Part shown: in pieces, positions 13,843 through 24,034 of the stretch | Layout of the letters: every line of letters begins with the position of its first letter | Numbering within the stretch: the first letter of the stretch is position 1 | NCBI GenBank assembly: GCA_027622315.1 | Contig: JAQBZW010000008.1 | Coordinates: forward strand, 1-32,705 | Origin: Chloroflexota bacterium | Lineage (GTDB): Bacteria > Chloroflexota > Dehalococcoidia > UBA2979 | Length of the DNA stretch: 32,705 nt | Reading direction: 5' to 3' | The notes under the pieces: model-generated | The model's database searches: none | Seen by the model: the letters and a program-made list of their open reading frames with translations, nothing else | Told to the model about the DNA's origin: nothing | Program-made: the position numbers and the translations under genes

Positions 13843-15252
13843 GTGGCAACGTTGCAGGAGGTCAGGCAGCTCGCCGAGTCGAGCGGTGTCCGTCGGGTCG
13901 ACCTGAGAGCGACGGATCTCCTGGGACGGTGGCAGCACGTCACGGTGCCGCTCAGCCAGTTCACCGCACAGTTGATCGAGCGAGGCGTGGGCGGCGACGT
14001 CGGCGCGTTCGAGGGCTCGGGCACACGCGGCATCGAGCTCGCGTTCATCCCCGATCTCGATACGGCAGTGGTGGACCCTGCGACCGGGATCCCCACGCTC
14101 AGCGTGATCTGCCGGCTCGTCGAGCGGGCGACCGGCGACCGTTTCGCGCGTGATCCGCGCCACGTCGCGGAGAAGGCGGAGGCGCACCTGCGTGCTTCCG
14201 GCGTCGCCGACAGCGCCCACTTCGGGACACGCCTCCAGTTCTTCGTCTTCGACGACGTGCGCTACCAGCAGGCGAGCCACAGCGCCTTCTACTTCGTGGA
14301 CGCCGAAGAGGGCGCGTGGAACACGGGACGTGACGAGACGCCGAACCTCGGCGCGAAGGTGGCCGCGGGGCAGGGCTACCTGCAGGCGCCGCCTTTCGAT
14401 GCGCAGGCGGATCTGCGCTGGGCGCTGTGCGAGGCGCTGACGGCGATCGGCGCCGTGGTCGAGTCAGAGCGACGCGAGGCGGCGAGCGCGGGCCAGGCCG
14501 AGATCGCGGTCCGGGAGCAGCCGCTCGTACGCAAGGCAGACGAGATCCAGTGGTACAAGTACCTCGCGCGCAACGTCGCCCGCGCCCACGGCAAAGTCGC
14601 GACGTTCATGCCGAAGCCGATCTACGGCGAGCCGGGCTCCGGCATGCGCACGCACCAGTCGCTCTGGCGCGCCCAGACCCCCACCTTCTTCGACAGCAAC
14701 GGGTATGCCGGCCTCTCGCAGACCGCGCGCTACTACATCGGCGGGTTGCTGCGGCACGCGCCGGCGCTGCTTGCGTTCTGCAGCCCCACCACGAGCTCGT
14801 TCCGGCGGCTCACGCCGGAAGAGTCGCCTGTGCATCTGACGTATTCGGTGCGGAGCCCGTCCGCCGTCGTGCGTGTGCCGGAGGCGCAGCCCTCACCGCC
14901 GCGTACGCGCGTGGAGTTCAGGCCGCCAGACGGCAGTGCGAATCCGTACCTCGCCTTGTCGGCGATGCTCATGGCTGGCCTGGATGGGGTGGAGAGCCGA
15001 ATCGAGCCGGGTGATCCGCTGGACAAGAATGTCCACGACCTCACCGCCGCGGAGCTTGGGCGCGTGCAGCGGCTGCCCGCGTCGCTGGAGGCGTCCCTCG
15101 ACGCGCTGGCCGCCGATCACGCGTTCCTGCGCAAGGGCGACGTGTTCAGCCAGGAGCTGATCGATCGCTGGATCGAGGTCAAGCGCGACGAGGCGCGAGA
15201 GGTCGCTGCCCGCCCGACGCCTCACGAGTACGAGCTCTACTTCTCGGTCTGA
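13843..15252 (+). CDS. Glutamine synthetase-like protein with missing metal ligands (probable pseudoenzyme)
   Basis: 469 aa from GTG 13843, preceded by GGGAGG at 6 nt (the track's TTG at 13837 overlaps that spacing). It aligns end to end with type I GS: LRATDLLGRWQHVTVP at the start, KVATFMPKPIYGEPGSGM in the middle, TPHEYELYFSV at the end. However, the metal-binding GPEPEFF segment reads GTRLQFF, losing both glutamates (E129 and E131 in Salmonella numbering), and GSGMHxH reads GSGMRTH, losing the His at 269. E212, E220 and E357 equivalents remain. The adenylylation Tyr is His (DKNVHDL). It is thus probably not a working ligase and may act as a regulator or partner of the true GS encoded convergently 39 bp away. 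Confidence 0.85.
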   Translation: MATLQEVRQLAESSGVRRVDLRATDLLGRWQHVTVPLSQFTAQLIERGVGGDVGAFEGSGTRGIELAFIPDLDTAVVDPATGIPTLSVICRLVERATGDRFARDPRHVAEKAEAHLRASGVADSAHFGTRLQFFVFDDVRYQQASHSAFYFVDAEEGAWNTGRDETPNLGAKVAAGQGYLQAPPFDAQADLRWALCEALTAIGAVVESERREAASAGQAEIAVREQPLVRKADEIQWYKYLARNVARAHGKVATFMPKPIYGEPGSGMRTHQSLWRAQTPTFFDSNGYAGLSQTARYYIGGLLRHAPALLAFCSPTTSSFRRLTPEESPVHLTYSVRSPSAVVRVPEAQPSPPRTRVEFRPPDGSANPYLALSAMLMAGLDGVESRIEPGDPLDKNVHDLTAAELGRVQRLPASLEASLDALAADHAFLRKGDVFSQELIDRWIEVKRDEAREVAARPTPHEYELYFSV

Positions 15253-15291
15253 CGATCGGGCGGCTGCGCCGGATCCGGTGGCCTCACCGGG

Positions 15292-16623
15292 CTAGAGCGT
15301 GAGGTAGCGGTCGATCTCGTACTGCGAGACCTGGCGGCGGTAATCGAGCCACTCCAGGCGCTTGTTGCTGACGAGCGTCTCCCAGACGTGATCGCCGAGC
15401 GTGCTGCGCATGAGCTCGGAGCTCGCGAAGCGGTCAATCGCTTCGTCGAGCGATCCGGGGAGCGCCTGGATGCCGAAACGCGCACGTTCGGCGTCGGACA
15501 GCTCGGCGACGTTGCGGTCGAGCGGTTCTGGCAAGGGGTAGTTGCCTTCGATGCCGGCCAGGCCCGCCGCGAGCACGGCGGCGAACGCGAGGTACGGATT
15601 GCACGCGGAGTCCGGCACCCGGTACTCGATGCGCGTTCCCTCGACCTCCAGATTGGGGCGTCGCTCCGGAACCCGCACAAGGTCGGCGCGGTTGCGAGTC
15701 GACCACGTTGCGTGGGTGGGGGCTTCGTAGCCGGGGATCAGGCGCTTGTACGAGTTCACCCACTGGTTCGTCACGAGCATGAGCTCGGGCGCGTGGCGGA
15801 GCAGACCGGCCATATAGCCGCGAGCGTCCGCCGAGAGGTGCATTGGCTGATCGGCGGCGAAGAAGGCATTCGACTCGCCCCGGAAGAGCGACTGCTGGAG
15901 GTGCATCGCCGAGCCGTTCTCGTTTGGCAGCGGCTTCGGCATGAAGGTGGCGAACACACCTTCGCGCATCGCCACTTCCTTGACGACGAGACGGAAGGTC
16001 ATGACGGCGTCGGCCATGGTCAGGGCGTCCGCGTAGCGCAGGTCCATCTCGTGCTGACTCGGCGCCGCCTCGTGGTGGCTCTCGGCCACGGCGATGCCCA
16101 TGTCTTCGAGCGTGAGCACCGTCTCGCGCCTCAGGTCTGAAGCCCCGTCGTAGGGGGTGAGGTCGAAGTAGCCGCCGCGGTCAATGGGCTCGGTGCTGCC
16201 GGGTTCCTTGAAGTAGAAGTACTCGATCTCCGGCGAGATGTAGAAGGTGTAGCCGGCCTCGGCGGCACGACTGAGGGTGCGCTTGAGGACCCCACGTGGA
16301 TCGCCGTCGGACGGAGTGCCGTCCGGCGCGCGGATGTCGCAGAACATGCGGGCGACCGCCTGTGCCTTCGGGCGCCACGGGAGGATCTGGAAGGTGGCCG
16401 GATCGGGCATCGCGATCATGTCAGCTTCGTCGTGGCGGGCGAAACCTTCGATCGCGGAGCCATCGAACACAATGCCGTCATCGAGCGCGTGTTCGAGCTC
16501 TTCGGCGGTGATCGCCACAGACTTGAGCGTGCCCAGGATGTCGGTGAACCAGAGCCGGATAAACTTGACGTCATGATCGCGGCACGCCTGTAGGACGTGC
16601 TGCCGTGAATCAAAATCGTTCAT
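15292..16623 (-). CDS. glnA: Glutamine synthetase type I
   Basis: 443 aa from ATG 16623 (MNDFDSRQHV); the track adds 12 unsupported residues. It makes glutamine from glutamate, ammonia and ATP. Intact motifs: WFTDILGTLKSVAI (beta-grasp), VFDGSAIEGFARHDEADM, metal ligands SPEIEYF (Glu132, Glu134), FMPKPLPNENGSAMHLQQSLF (metal-binding His kept), YKRLIPGYEAPT and RIEYRVPD. The size and HLQ instead of HCH fit the GSI-alpha type. The adenylylation Tyr is absent (DRNVAEL), so feedback or PII-like control rather than GlnE is expected. It is convergent with the GS-like gene. Its own promoter is not clear, though two 11-bp-spaced TTTC units lie upstream at 16647-16662. Confidence 0.95.
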   Translation of the reverse strand: MNDFDSRQHVLQACRDHDVKFIRLWFTDILGTLKSVAITAEELEHALDDGIVFDGSAIEGFARHDEADMIAMPDPATFQILPWRPKAQAVARMFCDIRAPDGTPSDGDPRGVLKRTLSRAAEAGYTFYISPEIEYFYFKEPGSTEPIDRGGYFDLTPYDGASDLRRETVLTLEDMGIAVAESHHEAAPSQHEMDLRYADALTMADAVMTFRLVVKEVAMREGVFATFMPKPLPNENGSAMHLQQSLFRGESNAFFAADQPMHLSADARGYMAGLLRHAPELMLVTNQWVNSYKRLIPGYEAPTHATWSTRNRADLVRVPERRPNLEVEGTRIEYRVPDSACNPYLAFAAVLAAGLAGIEGNYPLPEPLDRNVAELSDAERARFGIQALPGSLDEAIDRFASSELMRSTLGDHVWETLVSNKRLEWLDYRRQVSQYEIDRYLTL

Positions 16624-16679
16624 GCGCCGAGCGTAGCGCGGAACGTGTTTCCAGCACATTTCTCGGGGCGGTTGCGTGG

Positions 16680-16708
16680 TTGGTCGCGCTTCGAGCGTGG
16701 GCTATGCT
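16680..16708 (+). promoter_or_regulatory. Promoter of the MaoC-type gene pair
   Basis: TTGGTC (16680-16685) and TATGCT (16703-16708) with a 17-bp spacer. The start codon is 55 nt further on, with GGAGGGGG before it. Confidence 0.6.
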
Positions 16709-16762
16709 GCCGCCCGCACGCCGGGTGCGGTGTGTCGCCAGCGGAGACGAGGAGGGGGACAT

Positions 16763-17242
16763 ATGGTCACGGAGCTGCCTGACCTGACGGATGAGATGAA
16801 GGCCGCGGTCGGTACAAGCGGTCCAGCGACGACGTACGAGGTGACCACGCTCGGCATCCGCACGTTTGCTCGTGCGGTTGGCTACGGGAACGCGATCTAT
16901 TTCGACGAAGACGAGGCGAAGAAGAAGGGCCATCCTGCGCTCGTGGCGCCGCCGGGCTATCTGGGGATGCCGGTCTTCAACCCGCTACGCCAGCAGGCGC
17001 GCGGTCCGCGCGCCACGTTCGAGACGCCATTCAAGCGCAACCTTAACGGTGGCACCGAGGTTGAACCGGTTGCGCCGGTGTACGCGGGCGACGTGCTTGA
17101 GGCGGTGACTACGCTCTCCAACCTCGCCCTGACGAAGGGGCGCATGGGTCAGATGCTGATCCAGACGTCGGAGACGGTGTATACGCGGCAGTCGGACGGC
17201 AAGATCGTCGCGAAGACGCGCGGCACCGGCATTTCCTACTAG
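16763..17242 (+). CDS. MaoC-like hydratase subunit, N-terminal (FAS1/HadA-like) type
   Basis: 159 aa from ATG 16763 with a strong GGAGGGGG upstream; the track's longer start is not supported. Hot-dog fold features: YEVTTLGIRTFARAVGYGNAIYFDEDEAKKKGH, then ALVAPPGYLGMPVF. This resembles the MaoC N-terminal dehydratase family, in which one hot-dog lacks the catalytic residues and pairs with a second subunit. The next gene, 15 bp downstream, supplies the catalytic motif, so the two probably form a heterodimer acting on enoyl-CoA or a similar thioester. The exact substrate is unknown. Confidence 0.85.
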   Translation: MVTELPDLTDEMKAAVGTSGPATTYEVTTLGIRTFARAVGYGNAIYFDEDEAKKKGHPALVAPPGYLGMPVFNPLRQQARGPRATFETPFKRNLNGGTEVEPVAPVYAGDVLEAVTTLSNLALTKGRMGQMLIQTSETVYTRQSDGKIVAKTRGTGISY

Positions 17243-17257
17243 CGGACGGAGGAAACG

Positions 17258-17683
17258 ATGGCACAGGTCTACTGGAATGACGTGTCGGAGGGCCAGGAAC
17301 TCCCGGCGCTCGACGAAGAGATGTCCTCACAGCGGCTGGTGGTGTGGGCGGCCGCCTCCGGCGACTTCTACCAGATCCACTTCGACGACGACTTCGCGAA
17401 GGGGAACAACCTCCCCGACATCATCGTGCACGGCGCCCTGAAGGGGATGCTGGTCGGCCGGCTGATCGACGAGTGGATTGGCGACGAGGGCCGGATCGTG
17501 CAGTGGGGCGTGTCGTACCGCGGCATGGACCCCGCGCGCCAGAACATCAGGGTCTGGGGCAAGGTGACTAAGAAGTACGAGCAGGGCGGCGAGGGGCTCG
17601 TCGACCTCGAGGTTGGCTGTGCGCAGCCGAACGGCACCGAAACCACGCCCGGCACGGCGACGGTGATGCTGCCGAAGCGGTAG
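17258..17683 (+). CDS. MaoC-like hydratase subunit with catalytic hot-dog
   Basis: 141 aa. The R-hydratase motif is visible: AAASGDFYQIHFDDDFAK carries the Asp and His of the D-x4-H pair, followed by NLPDIIVHGALKGML, which contributes the oxyanion region. GGAGG lies just before the ATG. In the family, such proteins add water to (or remove it from) 2-enoyl-CoA with R stereochemistry. It forms an operon with the preceding non-catalytic homologue and ends at a strong terminator. Confidence 0.88.
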   Translation: MAQVYWNDVSEGQELPALDEEMSSQRLVVWAAASGDFYQIHFDDDFAKGNNLPDIIVHGALKGMLVGRLIDEWIGDEGRIVQWGVSYRGMDPARQNIRVWGKVTKKYEQGGEGLVDLEVGCAQPNGTETTPGTATVMLPKR

Positions 17684-17710
17684 CGCACGCGTTGTCCGGT
17701 CGGTGAAGAC

Positions 17711-17742
17711 GCGAAGAGCCCGGCGCCCGCCGGGCTCTTCGC
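17711..17742 (+). terminator. Strong hairpin terminator after the MaoC pair
   Basis: GCGAAGAGCCCGGC (17711-17724) pairs perfectly with GCCGGGCTCTTCGC (17729-17742) around a 4-nt loop, 14 bp in all. It follows the MaoC stop by 27 bp and also faces the end of the opposing hydrolase gene. The T-tract is poor. Confidence 0.7.
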
Positions 17743-17848
17743 TATCCGCGATCACGGCGACGAGCGACGTCGCGACGGACCAGGCGACGAGGAAGATGAC
17801 CACGCGGGGGCTGATTGGGGTGTCCGCCGGTGCGGTGGACCTATCGGG

Positions 17849-18580
17849 TCAGACGGGCTGGGCGTCGAGCTGTGTCACGAGGAAGTCCACGCTCGCGGCG
17901 CGGGCGTGTGCGGGCGTCTCGTGGTGGCGACCGGGGTTGGCGAGCAGGCGCTTGTCGCCCGAAGCGATGAGATCGAAGAGGGCAAGACTTCCTTCGCGTG
18001 CGAAGACATCGTCGTGCCACTGGAGCAGGAAGAGCACAGGAGCGCTGAGATCGCGTGCGTCACCGGCGAGTCGTTCGCCCATCTCGAGGGGCGCGCCGCG
18101 CGCGGACTGTAGCCCGCACAGCCCGAGCACGGCGGCACGGATGCGACCGTCCGCGGCGACGAAGGGCAGACCGAACATGGTGCCCATCGAGACGCCGCCG
18201 TAACCAACGCACGCGCCGTCGATCTCGGGCAGGGCGATGAGCGCATCCAGCGTGGCTCGCCAGTCCGCGACCATTGCGTCGACGATCGGTGGTGCGTAGG
18301 ACTCGGTGGGCGCCGAACCGACCGGGGCGCGTTCTCCGTGCCATGGGCCATCGATCGCGGCGGCCGCGAGCCCGCGGCTCGTGTAGCGCGCGGCGAGATC
18401 GAGCCGGCTCTCGTCGCGCTTGTGTCCGCCTCCTCCGTGCCCGATCAGCACGAGGGCGAGGGGGCCGAGGGCCTGCGAAGGCGTCCAGAGCACCCCGGGC
18501 ACGGAGCGCGCCGCGACATCGATCGTGAAGAGGCGCTGCCGGAAGCGTTCGCTGTGGTCGTCGCTTCGCCAGTGGATCAT
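17849..18580 (-). CDS. Alpha/beta hydrolase (dienelactone hydrolase-like)
   Basis: 243 aa from ATG 18580, with GAGGA 5 nt upstream; the track's extra 72 residues are unsupported. Fold landmarks: LVLIGHGGGGHKRDE (oxyanion strand-turn), AAIDGPWHGER, nucleophile elbow GYGGVSMGTMFG (Ser of G-V-S-M-G), an acid candidate in LLQWHDDVFAREG, and the catalytic His in GRHHETPAH. No signal peptide, so it is cytoplasmic. It follows nuoN with a 76-bp gap and may be transcribed from the end of the nuo operon. The substrate is unknown. Confidence 0.82.
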   Translation of the reverse strand: MIHWRSDDHSERFRQRLFTIDVAARSVPGVLWTPSQALGPLALVLIGHGGGGHKRDESRLDLAARYTSRGLAAAAIDGPWHGERAPVGSAPTESYAPPIVDAMVADWRATLDALIALPEIDGACVGYGGVSMGTMFGLPFVAADGRIRAAVLGLCGLQSARGAPLEMGERLAGDARDLSAPVLFLLQWHDDVFAREGSLALFDLIASGDKRLLANPGRHHETPAHARAASVDFLVTQLDAQPV

Positions 18581-18619
18581 GCGCGTCCTCTGGTGCGACT
18601 TACATGGTGCCGCGCGTTC

Positions 18620-18635
18620 CGCCGCGTACGCGGCG
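18620..18635. repeat. Perfect 16-bp palindrome between nuoN and the hydrolase gene
   Basis: CGCCGCGTACGCGGCG is fully self-complementary and can form a hairpin in the 76-bp gap after the nuoN stop. No T-tract follows. It may be a weak terminator or an mRNA processing point. Confidence 0.5.
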
Positions 18636-18656
18636 CGCCGGGGTGCGGGACGGCGC

Positions 18657-20120
18657 CTAGAAGAGCACGCGGCTCGCGCGGTCGGCCATCGTGTACAGCG
18701 GCGCGGCGTAGACGCCGACGACCACCATGCCGAGCGAGAGCACGCCGGTGGCGAGATAACCGGTGGGCGTGAGGCGCCAGCGCGACGGGTCGCCATCCGG
18801 CTGGTGCAGGTACATCTCCCGGATCACCTTCAAGTAGTAGTAGAGGGAGAGCACGCTCATCATCACGGCGAAGGTCACGAGCCAGAGATAACCGCCCTGC
18901 GAGGCGGACTGGAAGAGGATGAACTTCGTAAGGAATCCGGCGAGCATCGGCATGCCGGCGAGCGAGAACAGGCCCGCCGTGATCACGAGCGCGAGGTATG
19001 GGTTGGTCTGCGCCAGCCCGCGGAAGCCGCTGATCTCCTCGGTACCTGTGCGGTTGTAGAGCGCGATCACCGCCGTGAAGACGGCGAGGTTCGTGATCAG
19101 GTAGCCGCCTATGTGCAGGAGCAGCGCGGACGCCGACACCTCGGAGATCGTCGCGATCGCCATCAGCATGAAGCCGACCTGGCCGATCGACGAGTAGGCG
19201 AGCAGGCGCTTGATGTTGTGCTGCTGGAGCGCGATCAGGTTGCCCAGCGCCATGGAGGCCAGCGAGAGACCGACGATCATCCACTGCCAGTCGTCGATCG
19301 CCGGGAGCAGCGGGCCCGAGAACCAGCGCAGGAAGAGCGCGAGCACGGCGGCCTTGGAGGTGGCCGCGATGTATGCGGTGATCGGCAATGGCGCGCCTTC
19401 GTACACGTCGGGCGTGTACATGTGGAACGGCACGGCGGACGCCTTGAAGCCGAGCCCGGCGATGATGAGTGCCAATCCGAGCAGCAGCGGCAATGTCATG
19501 CCCGGCGCGCCGCCCGCGAGCGCTGCGCCGATCTCGGCGTATTGCGTAGATCCCCCCACGCCGTAGAGCAGGCTGAGGCCGTACAGCAGCATCGCCGAGG
19601 CGACACCACCGAGCAGCGCGTACTTGAGCGCGGCCTCGCCGGAACGCCGGTCGTTGCGCGCCAGCGAGACGGCGACGTAGAGGGAGAACGAGAGGATCTC
19701 GATCGAAACGTACGCGGTCAGCAGCTCGCGCGCGGCAGCCATGTAGATCGCGCCGACGGTCGAAAGCAGGATCAGCGCGTAGAACTCGCCGATGTGACCG
19801 ATGTGCTTCTCGACATATTCGTGCGAGCCCAGGATCACGAAGACTGCGGTCGCGATGAAGAGCACGCGGAAGAACGTGGTGAAGTTGTCGATCGTGAGCA
19901 GGAGCTGGAAGTCGCTCGACTCGTCGATCCAGAGCAGGCTCACGCCGCCGGCGACGAGCAGCCCGAGCACGGAGAGCCACGGAAGGATGCGTCGCCCGAG
20001 GCGCAACTCGCTGCGGAAGGCGTCAGCGCCAATCACGAGCGCGGCGGTGATCGCGAGGATGATCTCCGGGAGCAGCAGCTCGTAGCGGAAGCTCAGGGCG
20101 TTGCCGAAGGCGTCGTTCAC
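18657..20120 (-). CDS. nuoN: NADH-quinone oxidoreductase subunit N
   Basis: 487 aa, the usual NuoN size, with about 14 transmembrane helices of the Mrp-antiporter-like fold. Characteristic stretches: YGLSLLYGVGGSTQYAEIG, GLGFKASAVPFHMYTPDVYEGAP, the broken-helix region LLAYSSIGQVGFML, and GLFSLAGMPMLAGFLTKF. It forms one of the proton-pumping modules of complex I in the cytoplasmic membrane. It is the last nuo gene, 49 bp after nuoM. Confidence 0.95.
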   Translation of the reverse strand: MNDAFGNALSFRYELLLPEIILAITAALVIGADAFRSELRLGRRILPWLSVLGLLVAGGVSLLWIDESSDFQLLLTIDNFTTFFRVLFIATAVFVILGSHEYVEKHIGHIGEFYALILLSTVGAIYMAAARELLTAYVSIEILSFSLYVAVSLARNDRRSGEAALKYALLGGVASAMLLYGLSLLYGVGGSTQYAEIGAALAGGAPGMTLPLLLGLALIIAGLGFKASAVPFHMYTPDVYEGAPLPITAYIAATSKAAVLALFLRWFSGPLLPAIDDWQWMIVGLSLASMALGNLIALQQHNIKRLLAYSSIGQVGFMLMAIATISEVSASALLLHIGGYLITNLAVFTAVIALYNRTGTEEISGFRGLAQTNPYLALVITAGLFSLAGMPMLAGFLTKFILFQSASQGGYLWLVTFAVMMSVLSLYYYLKVIREMYLHQPDGDPSRWRLTPTGYLATGVLSLGMVVVGVYAAPLYTMADRASRVLF

Positions 20121-20169
20121 CGTACTGCTCCCGTGTTCCGTACTGCAGCCGCGGCGCGTGGTGCGGGCA

Positions 20170-21660
20170 TCAGAGCGTCACGCCCGGGATCGACTGGATG
20201 ATCGTCGGCGCGATGCGGTCGACCCACGGTGACGGCCAGAGACCGAGCAAGAGGATCGCGCCGACGAGTACGGCGGCGCCGGCTCGCTCGGTCCACGTGA
20301 TCTCTTTGAGGCCGCTCCAGCGAGGGTTCAACGGACCGAAGAATGCGGCCGCAAACATGCGCAGTAGGTACGTCGCGGTGATCGCGGCCGTCAGCACCGC
20401 GAGCCCACCGATGATCGGGTACGCGCGGAACGCGCCGATAAAGATGTGTAGCTCGGCGACGAAGCCCGACATGCCCGGTAGCCCGAGCGAGGCGAGGCCC
20501 GCGATCACGAAGAAGATCGACCAGATCGGCATCTGCCGAGCGAGCCCGGAGAGGTTCGGGATCTCGCGGTCGTGGGACTGGTCGTACATGCCGCCGATCA
20601 GGAGGAAGAAGAGGGCGGTCATGATGCCGTGGGCGAACATCTGAAGGATCGCGCCGTTCCAGCCGATCACGTTCAGCGTGCCCAGGCCCAGGAAGACGTA
20701 GCCCATATGCGACACGGACGAGAAGCCGGTCATCAGCTTGAGGTCGGTCTGGCGCAGCGCCGAGACGGCGCCGTAGAGAGCGGCGGTGATGCCGACGACG
20801 ATCAGCGCCGGCGCCCAGAACGCGCCGCCCTCGGGCATCATCTGGAACCCGAGCCGGATGATGCCGAACGCACCGAGTTTCATCAGCACGCCGGCGTGGA
20901 GCATCGACACAGCAGTGGGTGCCGCGGCGTGGCCGTCCGGTGACCAGCCGTGGAACGGGAACATGCCACCAAGCGTGCCGCAGCCGATCGCGATGAACGG
21001 GAAGAAGATCTTCTGGAACGTCGGATCGAAGTGCGCGGCGAAGTACTGCGTCATGTCGAACGAACCGGTTCCGAGCTCGTTGAACATCGCGAACAGTGCG
21101 GTGAAGATCAGCACGGAGCCGGCGATCAGCATCATCATCAGCTTCATCGCGCCGTACTCCTTGCGGGTGGAACCCCACACCGCGATCAGGAGGTACATCG
21201 GCAGCAACGCCAGCTCGTAGAAGAAGAACCAGAAGAGCAGGTCGAGCATCACGAAGGTGCCGTAGACGCCCGCGACAAGGACGTAGAGCAGGATGAAGAA
21301 ATCCTTCATCCGGTCCTGGATCTTCCAGGACACCCAGGTGCCGGGCATGATCACGATGCCCGTGAGCAGCACCATCACGGCGGCAATACCATCCACGCCG
21401 ACCTTGAGCTGCATGCCCTTCTCGGAGAGCAGCCCCACGTTCTCCATCCAGGTAATCGCCAGCACGCCCTGGAATTGGGCGCCCGTGAACGAGTACTTCG
21501 CGAAGACGTAGACGGAGAGCACGAACATCGCGAGGCTCGAGAGGCCGGTGATGCCGATCACCGCGGCACGCTCTCGCGACGGTGTGAGCATCAGCAGCAC
21601 CCCCGTGCCCAGTGGCACGAGGAAGAGCGCGAGCAGGATGTAGCCGTCAGATTCGGTCAT
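20170..21660 (-). CDS. nuoM: NADH-quinone oxidoreductase subunit M
   Basis: 496 aa. NuoM/antiporter core: FFYELALLPMYLLIAVWG (the proton-channel Glu in the FxYELxLIP motif), FPFHGWSPDGHAAAPTAVSMLHAGVLMKLG, TGFSSVSHMGYVFLG and GLPGMSGFVAELHIF. It lies between nuoL (23-bp gap) and nuoN. It is a proton-pumping membrane-arm subunit. Confidence 0.95.
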   Translation of the reverse strand: MTESDGYILLALFLVPLGTGVLLMLTPSRERAAVIGITGLSSLAMFVLSVYVFAKYSFTGAQFQGVLAITWMENVGLLSEKGMQLKVGVDGIAAVMVLLTGIVIMPGTWVSWKIQDRMKDFFILLYVLVAGVYGTFVMLDLLFWFFFYELALLPMYLLIAVWGSTRKEYGAMKLMMMLIAGSVLIFTALFAMFNELGTGSFDMTQYFAAHFDPTFQKIFFPFIAIGCGTLGGMFPFHGWSPDGHAAAPTAVSMLHAGVLMKLGAFGIIRLGFQMMPEGGAFWAPALIVVGITAALYGAVSALRQTDLKLMTGFSSVSHMGYVFLGLGTLNVIGWNGAILQMFAHGIMTALFFLLIGGMYDQSHDREIPNLSGLARQMPIWSIFFVIAGLASLGLPGMSGFVAELHIFIGAFRAYPIIGGLAVLTAAITATYLLRMFAAAFFGPLNPRWSGLKEITWTERAGAAVLVGAILLLGLWPSPWVDRIAPTIIQSIPGVTL

Positions 21661-21683
21661 GGCTGCCTCTCGTCGCTCTCGGT

Positions 21684-23591
<1,908 letters not shown>

Positions 23592-23725
23592 GAGGCCGGC
23601 CTACCCTTCCTGAACGGGACTGGCGCGCCCGCAACCGCGCCGGCCATGGCTAATTCCGGCGGCCGGGTCGTCTGCTTTCTACACCACCCGCTGATTACGG
23701 GCTCGTCCGCCGATACGGCGACGGA

Positions 23726-24034
23726 TTACCACTTCAGCGAGTCGACCTCGTCCACATTTACCGTCTGCCGCTCGCGGAAGATCCGGAGCACGATGCCAAG
23801 CGCCAGGCCGACCTCGGCCGCGGCGACGGTGATCACGAACAGCGCGAACACGGCGCCGCTGAAGCCGACGGGGTCGAGGTAGGTCGCGAACGTGACGAAG
23901 TTGATCGCGGCGCCGGCGAGCATGAGCTCGACCGAGATCAAGATCAGGATCGCGCTGCGACGCGCGAGCACGCCGTAGAAACCGATCGCGAAGAGCACGG
24001 CTGCGAGCAGCAAGAAGTTCTCGATCGGAATCAC
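23726..24034 (-). CDS. nuoK: NADH-quinone oxidoreductase subunit K
   Basis: 102 aa, three membrane helices. Both functional glutamates of the family are visible: LISVELMLAGAAINF (about Glu36) and VAAAEVGLALGIVL (about Glu72). They form part of the proton path linking the quinone site to the antiporter-like subunits. The start overlaps the nuoJ stop by 4 bp. Confidence 0.96.
   Translation of the reverse strand: MIPIENFLLLAAVLFAIGFYGVLARRSAILILISVELMLAGAAINFVTFATYLDPVGFSGAVFALFVITVAAAEVGLALGIVLRIFRERQTVNVDEVDSLKW

Noticed and set aside
15253-15291. CCGGATCCGG palindrome between the two convergent GS genes as a terminator
   Set aside because: Short stem without T-tract on either strand; not strong enough to call.
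17327-17803. Minus ORF starting with a hydrophobic stretch (VIFLVAWSVATSLVAVIAD)
   Set aside because: It runs through the MaoC terminator and antisense to the MaoC gene; the hydrophobic start is probably chance.
18420-20201. 593-aa plus-strand ORF opposite nuoN and the hydrolase
   Set aside because: Shadow of nuoN with biased Arg/Glu/His composition and no domain pattern.
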